From NCBI GenBank assembly GCA_033807695.1, contig CM066301.1, positions 744,001 to 808,000 on the forward strand: a stretch of 64,000 bases of DNA. Direction: 5' to 3'. The notes beneath the pieces were generated by a model. The model was given only the letters and a program-made list of their open reading frames with translations. It was not told the DNA's origin and did not search any database. Shown here piece by piece: positions 32,225 to 43,904 of this stretch. The position numbers were made by a program, and so were the translations under genes. The stretch's first letter is position 1. Each line of letters begins with the position of its first letter. The DNA comes from Daedaleopsis sinensis. Its lineage: Eukaryota > Basidiomycota > Agaricomycetes > Polyporales > Polyporaceae.

Positions 32225-34345
32225 CGAACACGAGACAACAATTGTCGAGAAGAGGTCAAGCTGCAGGAAACCGCTCTAAGTACATAAGGTGACTCTGAGT
32301 CATACATGCATCCTACTGACAGCCTGAGCTTGCGCTGCGCAGATGTTGCTCTGCGAGCACGCCTCCGACTCGCCCTCAGAGTCGGAAAATCTCGACTTGG
32401 ATGAGGGCATCCAATCCTCAGATCGATACCTCGCACCAGAAGATCGGGCCGCGCTCGCACTCCAATCTATGGATAGCACGCAGCGATGGGCGGGCGACAT
32501 GATAGACGACTACATGCGACGTATCTACGCGTTGCGGACGGTCTACAACTCTGCGGCACCCATCAATCGCATGCTTCCGCCCGAGGTGCTCACGCTCATC
32601 TTCACGCTGGCGGCTTCCCACCTGGACTTCGAGTGTGTCCCCAGCATTCCCTCCGTGTGTCGCCTGTGGCGTCGCCTGGTGTTGCGGACACCTGCTTTCT
32701 GGGCAAATATGCTACGCGTGGTCGATACCTACCAAATGGAATACCACGGCCCGTTGAATCTCCTACTCCAATCGCGACTTCAACGCTATCTGCAATTGAC
32801 CCGCATGCATCCCCTCGTTCTCTCCCTCGAGGCATATAATCCAGTTCTCGAACATTTTGTACCACATATGAACCACATCACGTCCTTGGAAGTGAGTAAG
32901 GTTCCAAATCTGGACCAGCTCGTCTCCTTCCTTTCCAATTCCATGCCCCTCTTGGAACATCTATCCATCCACGAGCTGTATGTGCTTGACGAAGTTTTTG
33001 TGATGCCACTCAAAGCATCGCTCCACCCTCGACTCAAGTCGTTGAAGATCCCATGGTACTTCCGAGGCCTCGAAGACATTGCAGGACAGCTCCAACTCTT
33101 GGAACTGTATTCTTGCTCTGACTCTTGGCAATGTGAAAGGCTCGGCCGGGACCTAGAGAACGTGATGCGCGTCGTACTGGATGTCCTCGAGAGGTGCTCC
33201 TCCCTGAGGTCCCTCCGTCTTGTCGACATGTGCTCCTATGTGAGAGAGTCGCGTATGGAGTCTCCGCTCGCTGTCGTCCATCTCCCGCAATTGCAGAGCC
33301 TTTACATCCACGAACGGAAGGAATACCCGATTGCCTGCTTCCTGTCACACTTCAGCTATCCGGCTTTGTGCTTTGTGGAGCCCGCACAGGATTCGGTCGA
33401 ATGTTTTCTTCGACTTCCGGGGGACCTGGCTGCGTTCACACCTATCGCAGCGGCCGATGCGCTCGAGCTTGAAATTGGTGCACAGGTGAGCTAGGTACTT
33501 CCATTCTACCCGCACTGTCGCAGCCTGCTCATCTGCCCACCACTGATCCGACAGATGCACACCGTCGTCACCCGCGCGTGCGGCGTAAAACTGCTGCGCA
33601 TGGAAGTGATGCGCCCCAGCGGCGGGTACAAAGGCGCCCTCAAGCACCTCTTCCTTGACTCATGCTGTATAGCCCGGGAGGCCCCCGCCCTGACCACGCT
33701 GACGATCCGCTGCGACTTCGCGCTCTGCCCCTCGGCTTTGTCAGGCCCATTCGCCCGCCGCTATGTCCGCTCCCTCTTCAGTTTTATGCCCCAACTGAGG
33801 TCGTTCGACACCTGCGCACACGACGCCCTCATGGACCCCGTCGCGTTCCTGGGCCAAAAAAGGCCTTTTCCCAGAGAGTTAGGACCGTCCGTCTTCCCGA
33901 GGCTGGAGGAGCTGCACCTCCGCTGGACACCCTCAGCCCGCACCCGCGCCGTCGCCGGCAACAACACTACGGAGCCTGAGGCGTCGCCCGCTGGAGACGG
34001 CGAAGACGTTTCCCTGGCCTCGTTCTGCGAGAGTGTCGCGGAGATCATCGAGTGGAGGAGCGGGGAGGACCCGGAGGGGAGCGTGGGCTCGGACGGCTCG
34101 CGCCCGCGGCGTGCGGCACCGTTGGAGGTGCTCGCCGTATACCTGGTTCCTCGGACGGACACGGGCGCGGACGGCGTCGATTTCGAGCAGGAGTGCAGGC
34201 TCCAGTGCGCTGAGGCTGAGCGGGAGATGCGCGCGAGGATCGGGGCACTGGTTGGGAGAATCACTGTTGCGTACGAGCTGCAGAGGGTTGCTGGGGAAAT
34301 ATTTTGAACGGTAGATACATCACCGCCGAAGTCACTACGATTAAG
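32225..34345 (+). repeat. Inverted duplication, arm B (F-box gene copy)
   Basis: Partner of 22595-24770 in opposite orientation. Most F-box and LRR segments are nearly identical, while the stretch just after the intron (33555-33890) is much more diverged than the rest. Confidence 0.75.
32343..34307 (+). CDS. F-box protein, inverted copy B
   Basis: Two coding exons, 32343-33485 and 33555-34307 (1896 nt, 631 residues), split by a 69-nt intron that carries an in-frame TAG and must be removed. The ATG follows a GCGCAG acceptor, as in copy A, so a 5' UTR intron is likely. The F-box-like region has PINRMLPPEVLTLIFTLAAS and VCRLWRRLVLRTPAFWANML; leucine-rich segments follow (PLLEHLSIHELY, HPRLKSLKIPWYFRG, CSSLRSLRLVDMC). 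The C-terminal region (VFPRLEELHLRW, FCESVAEIIEWRS, QECRLQCAEAEREMRARIG) matches copy A. Relative to A there is a small deletion in the FVPHMNHITSLEV region and a divergent block after the intron. It is a presumed SCF ubiquitin-ligase adaptor; the substrate is unknown. Confidence 0.88.
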
Positions 34346-35049
34346 GCAGATTGATTTCTTCAGTTAGATGAGTGCGTCGGACGCCGCATGCATGATGTGC
34401 CGGTACACGCCTGTTGTTGGTCCACAGGGCACTCGAGAAATGCGCTTGGGAGCCTATGTAGTCAGTCGGACGACGCATTGCATAAATTGCCCCACTTGCA
34501 GTCATGATGCATCAACCGTCGTGCAGGTAGGTGCATCATCCTTAACCAGGCATGGTATGATCTGTGCCCTAGCCTTCAGTGCAGATATCTCAGGCTTGTT
34601 TCTACACCCAAAACATCCGACGAGCGACGCAGCCGGCGAATTGAACGCGGAGGAGCGCCGTGGTGTGTATAGACACTGCGGCGCAGATCCTCCGAGTGAT
34701 GCGGCGGGCCCGCGCCGGGCATACATATGGGGAGAAACTGCACGCCGCGGGAACAGTACTACGCCTTACTCTTCACCACACTGTGAGAGTCGGCTTGTTC
34801 GTCTAGCGCCACGTCCAGGTCTACTTAGTTGTAACTCTCGACAAACTGCGTTATGCAAGACACTCAAGCAAAAATGCACAAAATGAAGTGCGTTTCGTAA
34901 ATCATAATCTGCGACAGCGTTACATAAACGTGGGACATCGCTGCCAGTGTGGTGTGATCATCCTCATGTCATCGTAAGCAGTGTGTGCTAGCAAAAACAC
35001 ACACGACTCTGGTGTCGTGGGGTGTATACTCAGTGCCTCGAGCGCATGC
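34346..35049. other. Intergenic
   Basis: A plus-strand open frame at 34368-34886 has no family features. The lower-strand end near 35030 may include the final coding bases of the ATPase if an additional intron is spliced. Confidence 0.4.
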
Positions 35050-38000
35050 TCATCGTCCGCATCGTCGGGACTGCCCAAGCCCACGCAAACATCGGTCAGC
35101 AAGCGCACAGGACCTCAGCCGAATCCGCAGAGAGAAGCACGTACACATCATAAGCCCCGTGATGTCCTTCACCCGCGCCTGCTCGATCCCCTTGCGCATC
35201 AGCACGACCCGCACGCTCGCCCAGACGAGCAGCAGCACGCCGAAGGCGACTGGCACGAGCCAGTACAGCGGCGAGAGACGGAAGGAGCCCCCGAACACGA
35301 CGTGCAACGGCGGGGTGTAGATGATGAACATGCCGAGGCACGCGCCGGCGAGGATGCCCGCGAAGTTGTACACGTTGCCGACGATGGACCGCCCGAACGG
35401 GAAGCGGAACTTGGCTTTAACCGCGAAGACCTGTCAGGCGGGGCCGTTCGTTAGTGAGAGTGGCGAGAAGGATCGGGGAATGACTTTGCACTGTGGCAAG
35501 GAAGAACTCACGTTGAAGCACTGTATGATAAAAATGGATAGATAGACTGGAATGGGAACCGCTCGTCAGGTGCACTTCGTTTATATCGGTATTACTAAAG
35601 AGAGCAAGTCACCTATTGACTGTGCTTGACCGAGAGCGTCCACTTGTTTCGATGCGGATATCGCCTCCCCACGGCTGTTCATAAAGTCCGGAGAGTCGTT
35701 GGTGAAGTACGCTGCATAGCGCACGTGTCAATCTCGGGAGAGTCGGGGGAGAGAACACAAGAAGACGAGTACTCACTGATCGACGGCGAAGCGGTGAGAG
35801 CGGACTGCGCCCTCCGGAGGTCGCTGGGGGTGAATCCGTTCTTGAAGAACACAACAAAGTACGCAGTGAGACTATCAGAATCAGCCCACGCATATAAACG
35901 ATAGGCCTTTAGTATGGACTTCAAAGAAAGGTGGAAGGGCACGCACGCGCCGGCGAACTCGATGAGCCCAGCCTCAAGATATGCATAGCTCAGGAGCTTC
36001 CCGTCGACCAAGGTCTCGTCCTCGCTCCGCTCCAGTGCATCCTCCCAGAACTGCGTGGTGAAGGGCGATTTGGCCCTGGTCATGAGCTGCGAAAACCTGC
36101 TCGGGCGGACGACCTCCTGCGTTTCCGGATCGCGGCGGAGGGTCTTGGTCCGTCGAAGTGCGCGTTTCTTAAGCGACATGATGGAGCGGTCATTCACTGT
36201 GGGCGTCGTGAAATGGGCATATGTTTGCGCCGCAGATTCTGATTAGAGATATACTGACCAGGTTTGCGGGGCAGCATGCGCATGAGGCCATCCTCTGTCT
36301 CGGGCTTATCCCATGCGAAGGAAAGCTACGCACGGGACGCTATGAGTGCGGGTTAACTGTGGGCAGAACGTGGAACGTACTGCGACGAACAACTCGAACC
36401 CAAGATCTATTTTATGGACATGAGCTCAGCGAGCCCGTTGCATAATTCGGCCGAGGAACTACTTACCGATGACCAAGATAAGAATCGCGGATAGTGGAAG
36501 AGGAAGAGGAACCACCACGTCTATTGACTACTGTCAGCTGCGTGATTGCATGCAGACACGGTGACACTTACAGAGCAGTTGAGGTATGACTTCCGGAGTA
36601 CTATGTGAGATCGTGTATCTGCTCGGAGCTAAGCCAGCGGCGCTATCAGGTATGTATAGGAGCACTTACTGGATGGACCGCTTCAAGTTGACAAATATCT
36701 GGCGTCCTTCGGCAACACCCTCTACAGAGGTTCGTTAGCTTCGTCAGTAGCACGAGGGATAGGGCAGGGGTGTACATACTAACTGTAGACGCAAAGTTGT
36801 CATCTGGGTGGGGAAATGTGAGCCCGCCGGCACGTAATGATGTCTGATCATGGGTCACCTAGCAGAATCATGTTCGCAGCCTCCTTGGAGACGTCCGAGC
36901 CCGAGATGTTCATCGCGATACCGAGGTCGGCCTGCGACCTTCAAAATCAACGATTCGCACGAATATACGGCAACCCAGAAACGGACCTTCTTAAGCGCAG
37001 GCGAGTCGTTCACCCCATCTCCAGTGCTAGTCAATGAAGTGTGCATCAGTCGAGCAGTTCCGCTTGACACCTAAAGAAAGAGAAGTCTTACACGCCAACG
37101 ATGTGACCGAGCGCCTGGGCACGTTTCACTACATACCGGTCAGCGAACGGGCATCAGGTATTCCAGAGAGAGGCTCTGCCGAACCTATCTCAAGCTTATG
37201 CTGGGGCGAGGTGCGCGCAAACACGATCTCGTTCTTCGCGAAGACTGCACTCCGTGGCCGGTCAAACTCAGTCAGCATCGACATCCGGGACCCGGCCTGC
37301 GGCCCACTGGCACTCACTCTGGTCCCACTGCCACCCCTGCAGCTCGTCGATGTCATCCCCGTGTATGACGACCGCGTCGACCTCGTCATCGTAGATCTCC
37401 TCGACCGGCCTGCCCGTCTTCTTGCTCAAGCTCTCCTTCGTCTCGCCCAGGATCAGGTTGATCTTGCGCGCGATCGCCTCCGCCGTCTTCGGGTGGTCGC
37501 CGGTGACCATCATGACCTTGATGCCCGCAAGGCGGAGCGTGCCGACGGCCTCGCGCACACCGTGCTTCGGCGGGTCCTCGAGCGAGACGAGCCCGCAGAA
37601 GCAGTACTCGGCGCTCGGGTATTTGGAGTCGTTCTTGGAGAACGCGTACGCGCGTGGGTAGGCGGAGCCCGGGAGCAGCTTCTGCGCACAGGCGATGACG
37701 CGGTGCCCGCGCGAGGCCATGTACTGTGTCAAGCGGTCAGCGAACCAGTGCAGGAACGCAGAAGGGCAAGAGACGCACGTCGTATGCGTCGTCGTATGCA
37801 GCCTTGAAGGCGTCGTCGACTGGGATCTCCTTACCGTCCTTAAGGTAGGTCGAACACTTTGCGAGCACGCGTTCCGGAGCACCCTTCAGGAACGCGGTAA
37901 GCATGCCGTCGTTGTGGTTCTTCTCGAGCTGAAGTGCAAGTCAGAACTGATTAGCGTGGTCGCATCGTCGGTAGAAAGCACTCACAATGACCAATGCCCA

Positions 38001-40173
38001 TTTGTTCGACGAGTTGAACGGTATCTCGAACACCCTCGGGTGCTGCTTCTGGTACCCGTCATAATCCTCGATATGTTTGCCCGCGAACCGGATGAGCCCC
38101 GTCTCGGTCGCGTCCCCAAGTATCTTGCGCTGGTCGAAGGGTATGTCCGTCTTATCGAACTTGACATGCGAGTTGAGCGCCGCGATGTCGACCATCTCAC
38201 GCATGCCGGGCGCCTCGAGCGAGAATGGCTCGGTAGTCTCCGAGTCGTTGTTGGACTGGAACGCGGAGAACATGCGCAGTCCGCTCCAGAGATTAGTGAC
38301 CGTCATTTGGTTCCGCGTCAGCGTACCAGTCTTATCGGTTGCGAGGAGTGTCAACTGGGCAGCCAAAAGAAGCGTTTAAGTTAGTGTGCTCTTGGAACGT
38401 TCACCCGCTGGCCGCGCATGCTTACAGAACCTATCACGAGGTAAGCAATCGACCCGACTACGGGAGTGGAATGACCGCTCACCAAGAGTCTCGACACCTT
38501 GGAGATCCTTCACCAGCACGTTCTGCGCCGCCATCCGCTTCGCTGCGATAGAGAGCCTGCCAGCGCGATAAGTGCCGCATCATATGGTGCACGTGTAGAG
38601 GACGAGCACAACTTACAGGAGCGTGACCACCGACGGAAGACCTTCAGGCACGAACGCGACGAGGATTGATACTGCAAAGGTGACAGTCTGCTCTCCTTTG
38701 CCCTTGTACGCCGTGGTGATACCGACGACGAAAAAGACGATTGCGAAGATGATAGCGATAGCGGACACCATCATGACAAAGTGGCCGCTGCAGAGTTTGT
38801 GAGCGCTATGCAAGCTGCCCTGGGCAGCGAAGTGCGTACATCTCGACCGCCAGAGGACTCTTCTTGCCGGTTTCGGTCCCGGTGAGCGCTGCGATTTGGC
38901 CTGCGGCGTCCCATGAGATAGGGAAGAGACAACGTGCACAAGCGTTAGATACGTACCAATCATCGTGTGGTCACCAGTCCGAACGACGACTACACCGTAT
39001 ACCATGTGAGTGGACGCTCTGGACAGCGAAGGTGGGTCACTGACCTCCCCAGCCCTCTCCATTGACGACCAACGTAGAGTTGAATAACTGCAATGAGATG
39101 AGTACCCAGGGACATTCTGAGAATTGTCGCTACCTACGAGGTTCTCTGCCTCGACTGGACGTTGGTCCACACCACCCGGCCGCGCAAGCCGCTCCTGCGC
39201 CTCCGACTCTCCCGTAAGACTGCTGTTGTCCACCTTGAGGTCCGATGCAGCGAAGAGAACGAGATCGGCCGGAGTCTTGTCTCCAGAGCGCTGCAGGGGT
39301 GTTATCCCGGACATGAACGTCGGTAACCGGGTAGCAAACTCACCACTAATACAAGGTCGCCTTTTACTAGGTCGGCGGCGGGTACAGTGATGAGCGAGCC
39401 TTCACGCACGACACGACAGGAGGGAGGGATCATAGCCAGGAAGGACGCGAGGATGGCCTCGGATTTTTGAAGCTGGTAGAACTCTATCAGAGCATTGAGG
39501 AACGCGACGCCGATGAGGATGCCTCCAAGATAAGTGTTGGGGAAGTTATCCTAGCATATGAAGTCTCAACCACTGCTCGTTACCAGCATCGTTCCACGTA
39601 CGCACCTTGAAGTCTATGCCCAACAGGATGTACTCCAGGACACCAGCGATAATGAGCAAGATGTTGAACATCGTCATCAGGCAGTCGTAGTACTGCCGGG
39701 GTGGAGCGTGTGAGGCGGGCTCTGAGAGAACATGCCACATTCCGTACCTTCCGCAGCGCAGACTTCTTTTTCGGTGGCGTCAGAACGTTCTGTCCGTCAC
39801 GCGCGAGCCGGGCCTTGGCCTCGTCGGTCGAGAGACCCAGGGAGAGGCTGGGGTCCTTAGCGTCGAACGTCGTGTCGAGCTCCATCTGCAGGTCCTTGAA
39901 CGAAAGCTTGTGCTCTTGTATGTCGACACCGTCGGGCTGTGGGTCGCCGGCCTTCTGCGTGTGCGCCTTCTGCTCCTTGAGATGCTCGTAGCCGGCGTCC
40001 GCGAGCTCCTTGTCCTCTTTGGTCATCTCGCGCTTCATCTCGACGCCTTTGGGGCGGAGAGGGTGGGGGGCCTTATCTTGCACATCGTCGCCTTCATGGT
40101 CGAAGGCTACAGCGCGCGCGACGGCGACCGCTTCTTCTTCAACGTGTTTTGAAGCGATCTCGTGGACGTCCAT
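35050..40173 (-). CDS. P-type cation-transporting ATPase, Na+/K+ (IIC)-like alpha subunit
   Basis: A multi-exon gene of roughly 15 exons starting at 40173 ([14 protein letters not shown]). Visible order: N-terminal cytosolic part ending in [20 protein letters not shown], first membrane pair, then the actuator domain with [10 protein letters not shown] and TGES. Next come [27 protein letters not shown] and the phosphorylation site [12 protein letters not shown] (about 38330). The nucleotide-binding domain has KWALVI and KGAPERVL. The hinge has [15 protein letters not shown] and [17 protein letters not shown] (about 37000). The C-terminal membrane part has [28 protein letters not shown] and FAWDKPE. 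The AKRMA/VETLGS region and the PLPL segment favour subtype IIC over the fungal ENA type. It probably exchanges Na+ or H+ for K+ at the plasma membrane. The last exon reads to 35050; a possible further intron (GTACGT near 35138) would move the stop to about 35033. Confidence 0.88.
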
Positions 40174-41830
40174 AGTGTGGAGAGAGGTCAGCGAGATAAG
40201 ACGGTGGAAGGCTGTCGAGGGGTCCTCGCCGATATCGAGCGGCCTTTATAGTCTAGGAGCGGGGGTAGATCTTTCGTAACACCCCATGCGGGTCGACAAG
40301 CAAGCTTCGACCGCTCATCCCTGCCAAAAAACTGCTACGCGCCGCGGGGTTCCTATCGGAAGGTCTCTGCTAGAGAATTTCGCACATGGGTGACAGGAAG
40401 TAGCATGATTGGATCATGGATCCCGTCTTCCAGGGCTGGTCTGAGCGTAGTAGCGAACGGCCAAAAGCCCTCAACGGAAGCGTGTTGCCTGCGAAAGGAC
40501 GGGGGTAGGCCACGTGACCTGATTCCGCGTCAAGTTCGTTCGTTCCGGGGGCCAGAAGAGACACATTCCCATCCAGCTGTCCACCATGGCCTCTTTAAGT
40601 GGCATAGCTCTTGTCTGGACTTTGTCGCTCGTGCGATATTTCTGGAGCAAGGCGTCCGCAGGAAACATCTCTCCGAGCACGTCGCTTGAAGAGCGGGGCT
40701 TTTTCGCCGACCCACTCCGAAGAGACGTTCTCCGTGTCGTCTTGCTAGCTTGCGACATCCGAATCCGTACAGACATGTGCATTATCGGAGACGACGCAGC
40801 AATATACCGCTAGCAAGTTCGATGTAGGATTGCGTTCAACATGAGAATCTAGCAGGTCGCTAGAACAACCGCTAGCGAGCTGCAGATCATCACTACTAGA
40901 ACCTATCATCTAGTGCATATTTGGTACTCACAGTCACAAAACAAAAGCATAGGTTTACTGGGGTGGGCTGAAATTGATAGCTGAAAGTCTCTCGATTGCC
41001 AACTAGTTTCACTTGTTTCTAGCTCCTCCTACCTTCTAAAGTTCATAGATCATGATTAGCTTACTGACAAGTAATATACGCACGTTAACGAGTAGCGTAC
41101 CTCGAAGTGCTCCTCACATGGTATAGTGTTTAGCGGCGCTATCACGAAGTCGCTGGCATAGATTGCAGCACGGCCACCCGGCCACCGCCGAGTAGAAGTC
41201 AGAGGCTACAGTAGTTGCAGACTTTACTGACGACGATCGGGTTCCCTGTAAAGATGGCAGATGAAGTGCATGGTTATAGTTGGGATCTAAGAAGAATCGT
41301 TGCGTACTTACTGTGACGATACTGTGACGAGCTTGAGGGATGCTATGCTGAGGGACTTCGTCACGCGAAACGGCCCCATGAGGTTATATCTGCCCTGCAT
41401 TAATGCTACCGACCATATGGCCATGGTTCATGAGTGAGAACGTCGTGATTGCTAAGTCGGTAGAGTTTCCTCATTGTCGGTTATGTACGAGACATCATCG
41501 ACATCGGAATGGTACATATACGGCTTGCAATGAAGCTTCTGCACTTACCTATGAAGAGTTCGGAGACACAGGCATGTTGATACGACCCGCACTGACCCTT
41601 CGCATTCTTAAATCCGCATACACTCACCAGCAGGAGAATTTGCTATACTGCACGAGGAGCGACAGAGCTAGTATCCGTCACATGCGGATGACGGATTCCG
41701 GAACAAGAAAAAGGATGCGATGTATGTTGCCTTGGCATCTGCGACACGAAGTGCGAGCTGTGTACCGATACTGATATGAAGGTTATGAGCGCGCAGCAGC
41801 GAGAATGACGAGTGGCTGATGAATCGTACT
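40174..41830. other. Intergenic
   Basis: ATPase promoter side and 3' side of the polymerase subunit gene. Open frames at 40390-40813 and 41403-41774 show no recognisable features. Confidence 0.45.
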
Positions 41831-42754
41831 CTATGTAACGGTCTTGGTCTTCTTGGTCTTCTTCGGCGAATCCGCATCTACTCTCCGCTTCTTCTTTTCC
41901 CCAGCGATATCGTTCGCTTTCTTCTGGGACTTCGAGGGCTTGATCTTAGACACCTGGATAGTAGGTGTTGGGTCCACCTCCATCTGGACCGTGTCATCGA
42001 CAGGAGCTAAGGAGCCCAGCGGCATGAAGCGGTGTTTGAGCATCTCTTTCGGGTAGCTCGGCCTCGCGGGATTTTGATGTGTCATGGCCGCAGACTCGGA
42101 GGGAGATTGCGGGGGAGTGGGCAGCGTAGGGCGGGCGGACATGACCAGACGGCGGGCGATGGACTTCGGGGCTGAACAGGCCTATGGGCGAAGGCGCATG
42201 GATGGGGGAAGAACTTCGATGCGTACCTTGGTATAGTTTCCCATCCTTTCTGCGTCTAGGGAGCAGACACGAGACACTGCGTAACTCGTCTCCTCCAACG
42301 GCCTCCGTGTCGTCGTCTCCGAGCGACCAGACATCGTATGTCGTGTTCCTTCGGTCCATCGAACCCACGCGCGTGGTCTTGGAGGACGATGCCGCCTCAA
42401 TCTTGATATCTTCGACGTGCTTCGGCTTCAACTAGGCAACCGTGACGATGGGTGAGTTTGCCCATAATAGACTTTGAGAGGACGCACACCGTCTGGCACT
42501 CTAATGACCCATAGCTCGAGATTGTCGTCGTGGCTGATAGCCTCCCAGTCAAAATCGGTCTCGTCCACTTTGTGTTTCATCGAGACAAATCCCTCCGGCG
42601 GTTTATAGTCCCAGTCTGGGTTGTCGCCTTCATTTTTGCCACCTGCATCGTCGACTTGGGTCTTCTTTTGCTTGCTAGTTGCTTTTGACTTTTTCGCTTT
42701 TTGTACCACAACTTCGGGCTCCGGAGAGGAAGAAGAAGAGCTTGTAGACGACAT
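41831..42754 (-). CDS. DNA-directed RNA polymerase I subunit A34.5-like
   Basis: Three exons: 42754-42473, 42431-42227 and 42171-41831 (828 nt, 275 residues). The protein begins with a Ser/acidic/basic low-complexity stretch, then NPDWDYKPPEGFVSMKH and LELWVIRVPDGVRPLK. These match the dimerisation region of the Pol I A34.5/PAF49-like family. The second exon gives VWSLGDDD and LLPRRRKDGKLY. The third has ARRLVMSARPTLPTPP, the family's LKHRFMPLGS, and a Lys-rich nuclear tail ending in PKKTKKTKTVT. In Pol I, A34.5 forms a TFIIF-like heterodimer with A49 and supports rRNA transcription. The first intron is short (41 nt) with a weak GTCTAT donor, but no other site keeps the frame. The gene is divergent from MCP1, with 347 bp between start codons. 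Confidence 0.8.
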
Positions 42755-43101
42755 TGAGATTTTGCTGACACTTGGCTGGTCCGTCGTGCAGAACAGAAGT
42801 GGACGCCGTCAAATCGGTAGTACTCTGGTAGTAATAGTGGCACTAGATGGTGGTGTGGGCTCTCAAGTCAGATATATAGAACTGTCAGCGCTCCGACTCC
42901 GACCTGGTATAAGTATGTTTATAGGTCGTAGCCCATCCCTCTTTCGGAGTCGAGCGGGCCTTGTCGGAGTTCGATTACTGTGCGCTTCCGGCCCTCGCGT
43001 CCTCGTACTTACCTTCTTACTTACTGCTAACGCATACCGCTACGGACGACCGCGACAATTCTTTCCTTGCTCATTTATCGGTGCTTGGACGACTTGACAC
43101 G
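42755..43101. promoter_or_regulatory. Divergent promoter region between the Pol I subunit and MCP1 genes
   Basis: 347 bp separate two start codons on opposite strands. No specific elements were identified beyond pyrimidine-rich leaders. Confidence 0.5.
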
Positions 43102-43904
43102 ATGTCCGACGCGTCTCCCACACATGAGAAGTCTTTCCTGCGACGACTCACAGTCGCAACGCAGCCAGCACTGACGCGTATCGCCCACGGCTCTGCCCCA
43201 TTCATCACGGTCTTTGCTCTCATTCATCTAACGGCCCCGGTCATGGCAAACCTAGGAGGCACCTCACTAGCTTCACAAGCCATGGTATGTTATACTCTAC
43301 TCTTTATCTCGAGAGGGTCCTCCCGTCTGAGTGCGGACGTGCCCAGCTCCTGGGCCGAGAGTACTACCAGACCTCATCTGGCGAGAAGTACCTCGTCCTC
43401 GCACCTCTCGTCATCCATCCGCTCTCTGCCATCCTCAAACGCGTTTTCGCCCCCAAGCCCGCACGGCGGCTCGCGAGCATCCTCAGCGTCACCGGCTACT
43501 CCGCCGCGCTGTTCGTTGCCCTACACTACTTCACGCATCGCATCGCACCTGCGGACCCCGCGCCCCCAATCTACGCTGTCGGCCCGTCCGAGCTCGACTT
43601 CGAGTACGTCAAGTTCGCGCTCCAGCAGTGGCCGGTGCGTAGCTTCGTCGGCTACACCGCACTCGCCGCGATCGTCGCATGGCACGCCGCGGAGGGCATG
43701 TCCGTCATCTGGAACACCTGGATGCGCCCTGCCTTCGGGGCCCTACGTGCGAACCGCAGGACACGCACTGCTGCCGCCCTCATGGGCGTTGTCCCTGTAG
43801 CGACTGGCCTCTTCTTCATGTGGCAGGAGCCTCTCATGGTCTTCGCCTCGCATGCCGAACGGTTCCGCGCGGCGATTTCCAAGTCTGTATACTATCAGTT
43901 CTGA
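43102..43904 (+). CDS. MCP1-like mitochondrial membrane protein
   Basis: Two exons, 43102-43284 and 43347-43904 (741 nt, 246 residues), with a 62-nt GT-AG intron. The N-terminal module has RIAHGSAPFITVFALIHLTAPV. After the intron come LLGREYYQ and YLVLAPLVIHPLSAILKRVFAP, then a second module with GYSAALFVALHYFTHR, GYTALAAIVAWHAAEGMSVIW and ALMGVVPVATGLFFMW. The two helical pairs with conserved His residues match the MCP1 transmembrane family (Mdm10-complementing protein 1). Yeast Mcp1 is a mitochondrial outer-membrane protein that rescues loss of ERMES tethering and affects lipid homeostasis; the same location is inferred here. No cleavable presequence is evident. Confidence 0.87.
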
